From positions 1,741,909 to 1,805,908 of the forward strand of contig NC_091374.1 of assembly GCF_038502225.1 (NCBI RefSeq): a DNA stretch of 64,000 bases, read 5' to 3'. The notes beneath the pieces were generated by a model. That model did not search any database. It saw only the letters and a program-made list of their open reading frames with translations, and was not told the origin of the DNA. Both the position numbers and the translations under genes were made by a program. Below are positions 11,101 through 22,735 of the stretch, piece after piece (position 1 is the stretch's first letter; each line of letters begins with the position of its first letter). The DNA comes from Cherax quadricarinatus (Eukaryota; Arthropoda; Malacostraca; Decapoda; Parastacidae).

Positions 11101-14100
11101 CAGGCAGGCAGCAGGTGGTGGTGGTGGTAGAGTATTGTGGGCACACATATACCCAGGCAGGCAGCAGGTGGTGGTGGTGGTGGAGTATTGTGGGCACACA
11201 TATACCCAGGCAGGCAGCAGGTGGTGGTAGAGGTGGTAGAGTATTGTGGGCACACATATACCCAGGCAGGCAGCAGGTGGTGGTGGTGGTGGTGGTAGAG
11301 TATTGTGGGCACACATATACCCAGGCAGGCAGCAGGTGGTGGTGGTGGTGGTAGAGTATTGTGGGCACACATATACCCAGGCAGGCAGCAGGTGGTGGTG
11401 GTTGTGGAGTATTGTGGGCACACATATACCCAGGCAGGCAGCAGGTGGTGGTAGTGGTGGTAGAGTATTGTGGGCACACATATACCCAGGCAGGCAGCAG
11501 GTGGTGGTGGTGGTGGTAGAGTATTGTGGGCACACATATACCCAGGCAGGCAGCAGGTGGTGGTGGTGGTGGTAGAGTATTGTGGGCACACATATACCCA
11601 GGCAGGCAGCAGGTGGTGGTGGTGGTGGTGGTAGAGTATTGTGGGCACACATATACCCAGGCAGGCAGCAGGTGGTGGTGGTGGTGGAGTATTGTGGGCA
11701 CACATATACCCAGGCAGGCAGGAGGTGGTGGTGGTGGTGGAGTATTGTGGGCACACATATACCCAGGCAGGCAGCAGGTGGTGGTGGTGGTGGAGTATTG
11801 TGGGCACACACATACCCAGGCAGGCAGCAGGTGGTGGTGGTGGTAGAGTATTGTGGGCACACATATACCCAGGCAGGCAGCAGGTGGTGGTGGTGGTGGA
11901 GTATTGTGGGCACACATATACCCAGGCAGGCAGCAGGTGGAGTATTGTGGGCACACATACCCAGGCAGGCAGCAGGTGGAGTATTGTGGGCACACATATA
12001 CCCAGGCAGGCAGCAGGTGGTGGTGGTGGAGTATTGTGGGCACACATACCCAGGCAGGCAGCAGGTGGTGGTGGTGGAGTATTGTGGGCACACATACCCA
12101 GGCAGGCAGCAGGTGGTGGTGGTGGAGTATTGTGGGCACACATACCCAGGCAGGCAGCAGGTGGTGGTGCTGGAGTATTGTGGGCACACATACCCAGCCA
12201 GGCAGCAGGTGGTGGTGGAGTATTGTGGGCACACATATACCCAGGCAGGCAGCAGGTGGAGTATTGTGGGCACACATACCCAGGCAGGCAGCAGGTGGTG
12301 GTGGTGGAGTATTGTGGGCACACATACCCAGGCAGGCAGCAGGTGGTGGTGGTGGAGTATTGTGGGCACACATACCCAGCCAGGCAGCAGGTGGTGGTGG
12401 AGTATTGTGGGCACACATATACCCAGCCAGGCAGCAGGTGGAGTATTGTGGGCACACATACCCAGCCAGGCAGCAGGTGGTGGTGGAGTATTGTGGGCAC
12501 ACATATACCCAGCCAGGCAGCAGGTGGAGTATTGTGGGCACACATACCCAGGCAGGCAGCAGGTGGAGTATTGTGGGCACACATATACCCAGCCAGACAG
12601 CAGGTGGAGTATTGTGGGCACACATACCCAGGCAGGCAGCAGGTGGTGGTGGTGGAGTATTGTGGGCACACATATACCCAGCCAGGCAGCAGGTGGAGTA
12701 TTGTGGGCACACATACCCAGGCAGGCAGCAGGTGGTGGTGGTGGTGGAGTATTGTGGGCACACATATACCCAGCCAGGCAGCAGGTGGAGTATTGTGGGC
12801 ACACATACCCAGGCAGGCAGCAGGTGGTGGTGGTGGTGGAGTATTGTGGGCACACATATACCCAGCCAGGCAGCAGGTGGAGTATTGTGGGCACACATAC
12901 CCAGGCAGGCAGCAGGTGGTGGTGGTGGAGTATTGTGGGCACACATATACCCAGCCAGGCAGCAGGTGGAGTATTGTGGGCACACATACCCAGGCAGGCA
13001 GCAGGTGGTGGTGGTGGTGGAGTATTGTGGGCACACATATACCCAGCCAGGCAGCAGGTGGAGTATTGTGGGCACACATACCCAGGCAGGCAGCAGGTGG
13101 TGGTGGTGGTGGAGTATTGTGGGCACACATACCCAGGCAGGCAGCAGGTGGTGGTGGTGGTGGAGTATTGTGGGCACACATACCCAGGCAGGCAGCAGGT
13201 GGTGGTGGTGGTGGTGGTGGAGTATTGTGGGCACACATACCCAGGCAGGCAGCAGGTGGTGGTGGTGGTGGAGTATTGTGGGCACACATACCCAGGCAGG
13301 CAGCAGGTGGTGGTGGTGGAGTATTGTGGGCACACATATACCCAGGCAGGCAGCAGGTGGTGGTGGTGGTGGAGTATTGTGGGCACACATATACCCAGGC
13401 AGGCAGCAGGTGGTGGTGGTGGTGGAGTATTGTGGGCACACATACCCAGGCAGGCAGCAGGTGGTGGTGGTGGTGGAGTATTGTGGGCACACATATACCC
13501 AGGCAGGCAGCAGGTGGTGGTGGTGGAGTATTGTGGGCACACATATACCCAGGCAGGCAGCAGGTGGTGGTGGTGGAGTATTGTGGGCACACATATACCC
13601 AGGCAGGCAGCAGGTGGTGGTGGTGGAGTATTGTGGGCACACATATACCCAGGCAGGCAGCAGGTGGAGTATTGTGGGCACACATATACCCAGGCAGGCA
13701 GCAGGTGGAGTATTGTGGGCACACATATACCCAGGCAGGCAGCAGGTGGTGGTGGTGGAGTATTGTGGGCACACATATACCCAGGCAGGCAGCAGGTGGT
13801 GGTGGTGGAGTATTGTGGGCACACATATACCCAGGCAGGCAGCAGGTGGTGGTGGTGGTGGTGGAGTATTGTGGGCACACATATACCCAGGCAGGCAGCA
13901 GGTGGTGGTGGTGGTGGAGTATTGTGGGCACACATACCCAGGCAGGCAGCAGGTGGTGGTGGAGTATTGTGGGCACACATATACCCAGGCAGGCAGCAGG
14001 TGGTGGTGGTGGTGGAGTATTGTGGGCACACATACCCAGGCAGGCAGCAGGTGGTGGTGGTGGTGGAGTATTGTGGGCACACATACCCAGGCAGGCAGCA

Positions 14101-16002
14101 GGTGGTGGTGGTGGTGGAGTATTGTGGGCACACATATACCCAGGCAGGCAGCAGGTGGTGGTGGTGGTGGAGTATTGTGGGCACACATACCCAGGCAGGC
14201 AGCAGGTGGTGGTGGTGGTGGAGTATTGTGGGCACACATATACCCAGGCAGGCAGCAGGTGGAGTATTGTGGGCACACATACCTAGGCAGGCAGCAGGTG
14301 GTGGTGGTGGAGTATTGTGGGCACACATATACCCAGGCAGGCAGCAGGTGGAGTATTGTGGGCACACATATACCCAGGCAGGCAGCAGGTGGTGGTGGTG
14401 GAGTATTGTGGGCACACATATACCCAGGCAGGCAGCAGGTGGAGTATTGTGGGCACACATACCCAGGCAGGCAGCAGGTGGTGGTGGTGGAGTATTGTGG
14501 GCACACATATACCCAGGCAGGCAGCAGGTGGAGTATTGTGGGCACACATATACCCAGGCAGGCAGCAGGTGGAGTGTTGTGGGCACACATATACCCAGGC
14601 AGGCAGCAGGTGGAGTGTTGTGGGCACACATATACCCAGGCAGGCAGCAGGTGGAGTGTTGTGGGCACACATATACCCAGGCAGGCAGCAGGTGGAGTGT
14701 TGTGGGCACACATATACCCAGGCAGGCAGCAGGTGGAGTGTTGTGGGCACACATATACCCAGGCAGGCAGCAGGTGGAGTGTTGTGGGCACACATATACC
14801 CAGGCAGGCAGCAGGTGGAGTATTGTGGGCACACATATACCCAGGCAGGCAGCAGGTGGAGTGTTGTGGGCACACATATACCCAGGCAGGCAGCAGGTGG
14901 AGTGTTGTGGGCACACATATACCCAGGCAGGCAGCAGGTGGAGTGTTGTGGGCACACATATACCCAGGCAGGCAGCAGGTGGAGTGTTGTGGGCACACAT
15001 ATACCCAGGCAGGCAGCAGGTGGAGTGTTGTGGGCACACATATACCCAGGCAGGCAGCAGGTGGAGTGTTGTGGGCACACATATACCCAGGCAGGCAGCA
15101 GGTGGAGTGTTGTGGGCACACATATACCCAGGCAGGCAGCAGGTGGAGTGTTGTGGGCACACATATACCCAGGCAGGCAGCAGGTGGTGTTGTGGGCACA
15201 CATATACCCAGGCAGGCAGCAGGTGGAGTGTTGTGGGCACACATATACCCAGGCAGGCAGCAGGTGGAGTGTTGTGGGCACACATATACCCAGGCAGGCA
15301 GCAGGTGGAGTGTTGTGGGCACACATATACCCAGGCAGGCAGCAGGTGGAGTGTTGTGGGCACACATATACCCAGGCAGGCAGCAGGTGGAGTGTTGTGG
15401 GCACACATATACCCAGGCAGGCAGCAGGTGGAGTGTTGTGGGCACACATATACCCAGGCAGGCAGCAGGTGGAGTGTTGTGGGCACACATATACCCAGGC
15501 AGGCAGCAGGTGGAGTGTTGTGGGCACACATATACCCAGGCAGGCAGCAGGTGGAGTGTTGTGGGCACACATATACCCAGGCAGGCAGCAGGTGGAGTGT
15601 TGTGGGCACACATATACCCAGGCAGGCAGCAGGTGGAGTGTTGTGGGCACACATATACCCAGGCAGGCAGCAGGTGGAGTGTTGTGGGCACACATATACC
15701 CAGGCAGGCAGCAGGTGGAGTGTTGTGGGCACACATATACCCAGGCAGGCAGCAGGTGGAGTGTTGTGGGCACACATATACCCAGGCAGGCAGCAGGTGG
15801 AGTGTTGTGGGCACACATATACCCAGGCAGGCAGCAGGTGGAGTGTTGTGGGCACACATATACCCAGGCAGGCAGCAGGTGGAGTGTTGTGGGCACACAT
15901 ATACCCAGGCAGGCAGCAGGTGGAGTGTTGTGGGCACACATATACCCAGGCAGGCAGCAGGTGGAGTGTTGTGGGCACACATATACCCAGGCAGGCAGCA
16001 AG
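8175..16002. repeat. 7.8-kb minisatellite, 41-bp core plus variable GGT run
   Basis: The core contains GTATTGTGGGCACACATATA, CCCAGGCAGGCAGCAGG and TGGAG. Between AGCAGG and AGTATTG there are 1 to about 9 GGT triplets. Variants include loss of one TA (CACACATACCC), CCAGCCAGGCAG, GGTAGAG and, from about 14570, a homogeneous 41-bp form with AGTGTTG. Since GGT insertions keep frame and 41 is 2 modulo 3, both strands stay open for thousands of codons (up to 2636 on the minus strand). These frames are artefacts. Confidence 0.97.
8589..13560. repeat. Higher-order duplication of about 2.5 kb inside the array
   Basis: Rare variants recur in the same order at a shift of about 2.5 kb: GGCAGGAGG at 9221 and 11717 (2496), CACACATACCC at 8589 and 11091 (2502), and the CCAGCCAGACAG variant at 10141 and 12589 (2448). 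The last shift is about one unit shorter. The first copy spans about 8589-11090 and the second about 11091-13560. Confidence 0.85.
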
Positions 16003-16138
16003 GTTAACATCTCACTCTCCAATATTTTAAAGCTGAGTCACCAGTATCAGCAGTTACTTCCGGTGACGTAAGTGGCAACTTAGTGAAATAAGAAACTTTA
16101 AAGATAACTCATCTAGCTAAACTGTGATGTTTCACCAA

Positions 16139-16277
16139 CCAATCTTCTCCTATGCTCACTTCAACTCCTATGCTCACTTCAACTCCTATGCTCACTTCAA
16201 CTCCTATGCTCACTTCAACTCCTATGCTCACTTCAACTCCTATGCTCACTTCAACTCCTATGCTCACTTCAACTCCT
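16139..16277. repeat. 18-bp minisatellite, about 7-8 copies
   Basis: The unit TCCTATGCTCACTTCAAC is repeated exactly from 16147. Confidence 0.95.
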
Positions 16278-16339
16278 TCAATTTATACGTCGTCTTAGGA
16301 ACACCAAGTGCCAGATCAACCAAGCTGTGATGGATATGT

Positions 16340-16440
16340 AGGCCAGCGGGCCACTAGAAGCACCCGCCTGGTTGACCTGGCAAGCACCAGACAAGCCTGG
16401 TCTATGGCCGGGCTGCAGGAGTTGCTAAACTCCCGTGAAG
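16340..16440 (+). mobile_element. Diverged LINE 3' tail fragment
   Basis: CCGCCTGGTTGACC, AAGCCTGGTCTATGG and CCGGGCTGCAGGAGTTG resemble the tail blocks of LINE family A. Weak. Confidence 0.4.
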
Positions 16441-16579
16441 ATAGTCAATGTATATAAAGTAATGTTGGATTTATATAGCGATACAAGGCTTCCAACCTAC
16501 CTGGAGGAGTCTACCTGGAGGTTATTCCGGGGATCAACCCCGGGGATCAAGCCCTGAACAACCAGCCTGTTACTGCTGT

Positions 16580-17166
16580 GATTTCTCACATTATCAAGGC
16601 CCTTGATGATGTGAGAAATCACGAAAGTGCTTGGAGAGTATTCCGGGGATCAACGCCCCCATGGCCCGGTCCATGACCAGGCCTCCCGGTGGATCAGGGC
16701 CTAATCAACTAGGCTGTTACTGCTAGCCGCACGTAGTCCAAAGTACGAACCACAGCCCGGCTGATCCGGCACTGACTTTAGGTATCTGTGCAGCTCCCTC
16801 GTGCAGGCAGCCTGTCTCAACACAGAGTTTATTTATGTACAGGCCTGGTCACAGACCGGGCCGCGGGGGCGTTGACCCCCGGAACTTTCTCCAGGTAAAC
16901 TCCAGGTAAGGTACACATAATAACAATGATCATACACAGTAACACAGTAGACCCCTGGAACTGGATAGATATCTAAAGTCAGTGCCGGATCAGCCGGGCT
17001 GTGGCTCGTACGTTGAACTACGTGCGGCCAGCAGTAACAGCCTAGTTGATCAGGCCCTGATCCACCGGGAGGCCTGGTCATGGACCGGGCCGTTGATCCC
17101 CGGAATACTCTCCAAGCACTTTCGTGATTTCTCACATCATCAAGGGCCTTGATAATGTGAGAAATC
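16580..17166. mobile_element. Large foldback built from two inverted LINE A tails
   Basis: Left arm 16580-16797 and right arm 16957-17166 are near-perfect inverted copies; the right arm lacks about 8 bases of the GCCCCC block. Each outer end is itself a hairpin, GATTTCTCACAT to ATGTGAGAAATC, at 16580-16620 and 17126-17166. The arms hold LINE A tail blocks (GGATCAACG, GGATCAGGGCCT, GGCACTGACTTTAG). The spacer holds another tail piece in plus orientation (16838-16910). Confidence 0.85.
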
Positions 17167-17218
17167 TCAGCAGTTGTTCTGCATATTGTTATATCAATTA
17201 TTTTACAGTAACACATAT

Positions 17219-17300
17219 GACTGAGACCTGACTAGCTTGGGCCAGTAGATGACTTGGACCTGCCTCGCAGGGGCCAGCTGGCCTGCTGCAGTGCTCCCTC
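17219..17300 (+). repeat. Dispersed repeat tail, CCTGCTGCAGTGCTCC type
   Basis: ACCTGACTAGCTTGGGCCAG, GACTTGGACCTGCCTCGC and GGCCTGCTGCAGTGCTCC recur at 56755-56875 and in part at 42490-42535 and 52745-52790. Family unknown; probably the 3' end of a retroelement. Confidence 0.6.
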
Positions 17301-17508
17301 TTGATGACTGTTGTTACCAGTACCTCGTCGACTCTCACTTTCCGCACAATCTCAACTATGAACTATCCACGAGAGCGTTCCCTCTGCCCTCTCTCCTTCC
17401 TTCATCTTCCGCCCCTTTCGCCTTTCTCTATTCTATCCAGCTTCTCTTTTTACCTTTTCCATTCCCTCTTCCAATCTCTGGTACCGTTATTACAGCTAGC
17501 TTTATTAC

Positions 17509-20500
17509 GACGGCTGCTGTGGTGATGGTGGTAGTGGATACTGTGGTGATGGTGGTAGTGGTTACTGTGGTGATGGTAGTGGTTACTGTGATGATGGTGG
17601 TAGTGTATACTGTGGTGATGGTGGTAGTGGATATTGTGGTGATGGTGGTAGTGGATACTGTGGTGATGGTGGTAGTGGATACTGTGGTGATGGTGGTAGT
17701 GTATACTGTGGTGATGGTGGTAGTGGATACAGTGGTGATGGTGGTAGTGGATACAGTTATGATGGTGGTAGTGGATACTGTGGTGATGGTGGTAGTGGTT
17801 ACTGTGGTGATGGTGGTAGTGGTTACTGTGGTGATGGTGGTAGTGGTTACTGTGGTGATGGTGGTAGTGGTTACTGTGGTGATGGTGGTAGTGGTTACTG
17901 TGGTGATGGTGGTAGTGGTTACTGTGGTGATGGTGGTAGTGGTTACTGTGGTGATGGTGGTAGTGGATACTGTGGTGATGGTGGTAGTGGATACTGTGGT
18001 GATGGTGGTAGTGGATACTGTGGTGATGGTGGTAGTGTATACTGTGGTGATGGTGGTAGTGGATACAGTGGTGATGGTGGTAGTGGATACAGTTATGATG
18101 GTGGTAGTGGATACTGTGGTGATGGTGGTAGTGGTTACTGTGGTGATGGTGGTAGTGGTTACTGTGGTGATGGTGGTAGTGGTTACTGTGGTGATGGTGG
18201 TAGTGGTTACTGTGGTGATGGTGGTAGTGGTTACTGTGGTGATGGTGGTAGTGGTTACTGTGGTGATGGTGGTAGTGGTTACTGTGGTGATGGTGGTAGT
18301 GGATACTGTGGTGATGGTGGTAGTGGATACTGTGGTGATGGTGGTAGTGTATACTGTGGTGATGGTGGTAGTGGATACTGTGGTGATGGTGGTAGTGTAT
18401 ACTGTGGTGATGGTGGTAGTGGATACTGTGGTGATGGTGGTAGTGGTTACTGTGGTGATGGTGGTAGTGGATATTGTGGTGATGGTGGTAGTGGATACTG
18501 TGGTGATGGTGGTAGTGGATACTGTGGTGATGGTGGTAGTGGTTACTGTGGTGATGGTGGTAGTGGATATTGTGGTGATGGTGGTAGTGGATACTGTGGT
18601 GATGGTGGTAGTGGTTACTGTGGTGATGGTGGTAGTGGATATTGTGGTGATGGTGGTAGTGGATACTGTGGTGATGGTGGTAGTGGATACTGTGGTGATG
18701 GTGGTAGTGTATACTGTGGTGATGGTGGTAGTGGTTACTGTGGTGATGGTGGTAGTGGATACTGTGGTGATGGTGGTAGTGTATACTGTGGTGATGGTGG
18801 TAGTGGATACTGTGGTGATGGTGGTAGTGTATACTGTGGTGATGGTGGTAGTATATACTGTGGTGATGGTGGTAGTGTATACTGTGGTGATAGTGGTAGT
18901 GGATACTATGGTGATGGTGGTAGTGCATACTGTGGTGATGGTGGTAGTGTATACTGTGGTGATGGTGGTAGTGGATACTGTGGTGATAGTGGTAGTGGAT
19001 ACTATGGTGATGGTGGTAGTGTATACTGTGGTGATGGTGGTAGTGGATACTGTGATGATGGTGGTAGTGGTTACTGTGGTGATGGTGGTAGTGGATACTG
19101 TGGTGATGGTGGTAGTGGATACTGTGGTGATGGTGGTAGTGGTTACTGTGGTGATGGTGGTAGTGGATACTGTGGTGATGGTGGTAGTGTATACTGTGGT
19201 GATGGTGGTAGTGGATACTGTGGTGATGGTGGTAGTGGTTACTGTGGTGATGGTGGTAGTGGATACTGTGGTGATGGTGGTAGTGGATACTGTGGTGATG
19301 GTGGTAGTGGTTACTGTGGTGATGGTGGTAGTGTATACTGTGGTGATGGTGGTAGTGGATACTGTGGTGATGGTGGTAGTGGATACTGTGGTGATGTTGG
19401 TAGTGGATACTGTGGTGATGGTGGTAGTGGTTACTGTGGTGATGGTGGTAGTGGATACTGTGGTGATGGTGGTAGTGGATACTGTGGTGATGGTGGTAGT
19501 GGTTACTGTGGTGATGGTGGTAGTGGATACTGTGGTGATGGTGGTAGTGGATACTGTGGTGATGGTGGTAGTGGTTACTGTGGTGATGGTGGTAGTGTAT
19601 ACTGTGGTGATGGTGGTAGTGGATACTGTGGTGATGGTGGTAGTGGATACTGTGGTGATGTTGGTAGTGGATACTGTGGTGATGGTGGTAGTGGTTACTG
19701 TGGTGATGGTGGTAGTGGATACTGTGGTGATGTTGGTAGTGGATACTGTGGTGATGGTGGTAGTGGTTACTGTGGTGATGGTGGTAGTATATACTGTGGT
19801 GATGGTGGTAGTGTATACTGTGGTGATGGTGGTAGTGGATACTATGGTGATGGTGGTAGTGTATACTGTGGTGATGGTGGTAGTGTATACTGTGGTGATG
19901 GTGGTAGTGGATACTGTGGTGATGGTGGTAGTGGTTACTGTGGTGATGGTGGTAGTGTATACTGTGGTGATGGTGGTAGTGGATACTGTGGTGATGGTGG
20001 TAGTGTATACTGTGGTGATGGTGGTAGTGGATACTGTGGTGATGGTGGTAGTGGATACAGTGATGATGGTGGTAGTGGATACTGTGTTGATGGTGGTAGT
20101 GGATACAGTGGTGATGGTGGTAGTGGATACTGTGATGATGGTGGTAGTAGATACTGTGGTGATGGTGGTAGTGGATACTGTGGTGATGGTGGTAGTGGAT
20201 ACTGTGATGATGGTGGTAGTGGATACTGTGATGATGGTGGTAGTGGATACTGTGGTGATGGTGGTAGTGGATACTGTGGTGATGATGGTAGTGGATACTG
20301 TGGTGATGGTGGTAGTGGATACTGTGGTGATGGTGGTAGTGGATACAGTGGTGATGGTGGTAGTGGATACTGTGATGATGGTGGTAGTGGATACTGTTGT
20401 GATGGTGGTAGTGGATACAGTGGTGATGGTAGTAGTGGATACTGTGGTGATGGTAGTAGTGGATACTGTGGTGATGGTGGTAGTGGATATAGTGGTGATG

Positions 20501-22170
20501 GTGGTAGTGGATACTTTGGTGATGGTGGTAGTGGATACTGTGGTGATGGTGGTAGTGGATACAGTGGTGATGGTGGTAGTGGATACAGTGATGATGGTGG
20601 TAGTGGATACTGTGATGATGGTGGTAGTGGATACAGTGGTGATGGTGGTAGTGGATACTGTGGTGATGGTGGTAGTGGATACAGTGGTGATGGTGGTAGT
20701 GGATACTGTGGTGATGGTGGTAGTGGATACAGTGGTGATGGTGGTAGTGGATACAGTGATGATGGTGGTAGTGGATACAGTGGTGATGGTGGTAGTGGAT
20801 ACAGTGATGTTGGTGGTAGTGGATACTGTGGTGATGGTGGTAGTGGATACAGTGGTGATGGTGGTAGTGGATACTGTGGTGATGGTGGTAGTGGATACAG
20901 TGATGATGGTGGTAGTGGATACAGTGGTGATGGTGGTAGTGGATACAGTGATGATGGTGGTAGTGGATACTGTGGTGATGGTGGTAGTGGATACAGTGGT
21001 GATGGTGGTAGTGGATACTGTGGTGATGGTGGTAGTGGATACTGTGGTGATGGATACAGTGGTGATGGTGGTAGTGGATACTGTGGTGATGGTGGTAGTG
21101 GATACTGTGGTGATGGTGGTAGTGGATACTGTGATGATGGTGGTAGTGGATACAGTGGTGATGGTGGTAGTGGATACAGTGATGATGGTGGTAGTGGATA
21201 CAGTGGTGATGGTGGTAGTGGATACAGTTATGATGGTGGTAGTGGATACTGTGGTGATGGTGGTAGTGGATACAGTGGTGATGGTGGTAGTGGATACTGT
21301 GGTGATGGTGGTAGTGGATACTGTGGTGATGGTGGTAGTGGATACAGTGGTGATGGTGGTAGTGGATACTGTGGTGATGGTGGTAGTGGATACTGTGGTG
21401 ATGGTGGTAGTGGATACTGTGATGATGGTGGTAGTGGATACTGTGGTGATGGTGGTAGTGGATACTGTGGTGATGGTGGTAGTGGATACTGTGGTGATGG
21501 TGGTAGTGGATACTGTGGTGATGGTGGTAGTGGATACTGTGATGATGGTGGTAGTGGATACTGTGGTGATGGTGGTAGTGGATACTGTGGTGATGGTGGT
21601 AGTGGATACAGTGATGATGGTGGCAGGGGATACAGTGATGATGGTGGTAAGGGATACAGTGATGATGGTGGTAAGGGATACAGTGATGATGGTGGCAGGG
21701 GATACAGTGATGATGGTGGTAGTGGATACAGTGATGATGGTGGCAGGGGATACAGTGATGATGGTACCATGGTAAGGGATACAGTGATGATGGTGGTAAG
21801 GGATACAGTGATGATGGTGGCAGGGGATACAGTGATGATGGTGGTAAGGGATACAGTGGTGATGGTGGTAAGGGATACAGTGATGATGGTGGCAGGGGAT
21901 ACAGTGATGATGGTGGTAGTGGATACAGTGATGATGGTGGCAGGGGATACAGTGATGATGGTACCATGGTAAGGGATACAGTGATGATGGTGGTAAGGGA
22001 TACAGTGATGATGGTGGCAGGGGATACAGTGATGATGGTGGTAAGGGATACAGTGGTGATGGTGGTAGGGAATACAGCGGTGATGGTGGTAGAGAAGACA
22101 GTGTGATGGTGGTAGCGGATACAGTGGTGATGGTGGTAGAGAAGACAGTGGTGATGGTAGCCGTGGTGGT
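17509..22170. repeat. 24-bp minisatellite, 4.7 kb, about 194 copies
   Basis: The unit contains GATGGTGGTAGTGGATAC and TGTGGT. Variants include GGTTAC, GTATAC, GATACAGT and, from about 21600, GGCAGGGGATAC and GGTAAGGGATAC. As 24 is a multiple of 3, each frame repeats an 8-residue pattern, giving open frames of 1508 codons (plus) and about 1600 (minus). Stretches are duplicated at 336 bases (17701 and 18037), and a segment with ACCATGGTAAGG recurs at about 21768 and 21961. Confidence 0.97.
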
Positions 22171-22199
22171 TAATGGTAAGATCAATGGTGGTGGTTTCC

Positions 22200-22735
22200 A
22201 TGGTAAGTAAAGAGTGTTGAGTCAGGAAGGGAGGATCCCAGGCACTGCTAGGTAAACACTGACTCGCCTTTCCTTTAAACCTTATAATTGGATTTTGTAG
22301 GGGAAGCTGAGGCTTGAGAAGAAGAATGGTCTTGCCTGGACCGGTGAAGCCTGGTGGACCGTCACTGGACCGGTAAAGTCTGGTGGACCGTAACCAGTCA
22401 TTGGACCAGTGGACCATGAGCAGCCAGTAGACGGGTGAATTGCTATTAATACTGTAATATTCATGGGGTAGTGCCAGTTCCTTGGATTAAAAGCCCTTCA
22501 GTAGCATCAGCAGTTGACGCAACAAGAAAAGCGACCACTGACCAACACTCAACGGACGCCCAAGGGAAGGAACGAAGACGAACAAGGCAAATCTATGATA
22601 AATGACACTAAGAGGAGACAGGAGAATAGAACTGCAGTGCAGGAGAAATGTAAAGGTGGGTAGGGCGACAAGGGGAACACCAGGGCAACAGGAGGAGTAG
22701 CACCATCGTGGGTAGGGCAAGAGAGCGTGGAGATA
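22200..22735. other. No gene seen; short GGACCG-rich tandem at about 22335-22410
   Basis: CTGGACCGGT, AAGCCTGGTGGACCGT and similar blocks repeat two or three times. The rest shows no recognised feature. Confidence 0.5.

Noticed and set aside
8072..16030. Open frames of up to 2636 codons on the minus strand and 1482 on the plus strand
   Set aside because: They lie wholly within the 41-bp + GGT array. The unit has no stop in most frames, so length follows from repetition. Both strands and several frames are open at once, with no domain or splice context.
17249..22417. Open frames of 1508 to 1655 codons rich in Val/Met or His/Ser/Thr
   Set aside because: The 24-bp unit is a multiple of three and keeps each frame open. 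Sequences such as HHHHSIHY are translations of a minisatellite.
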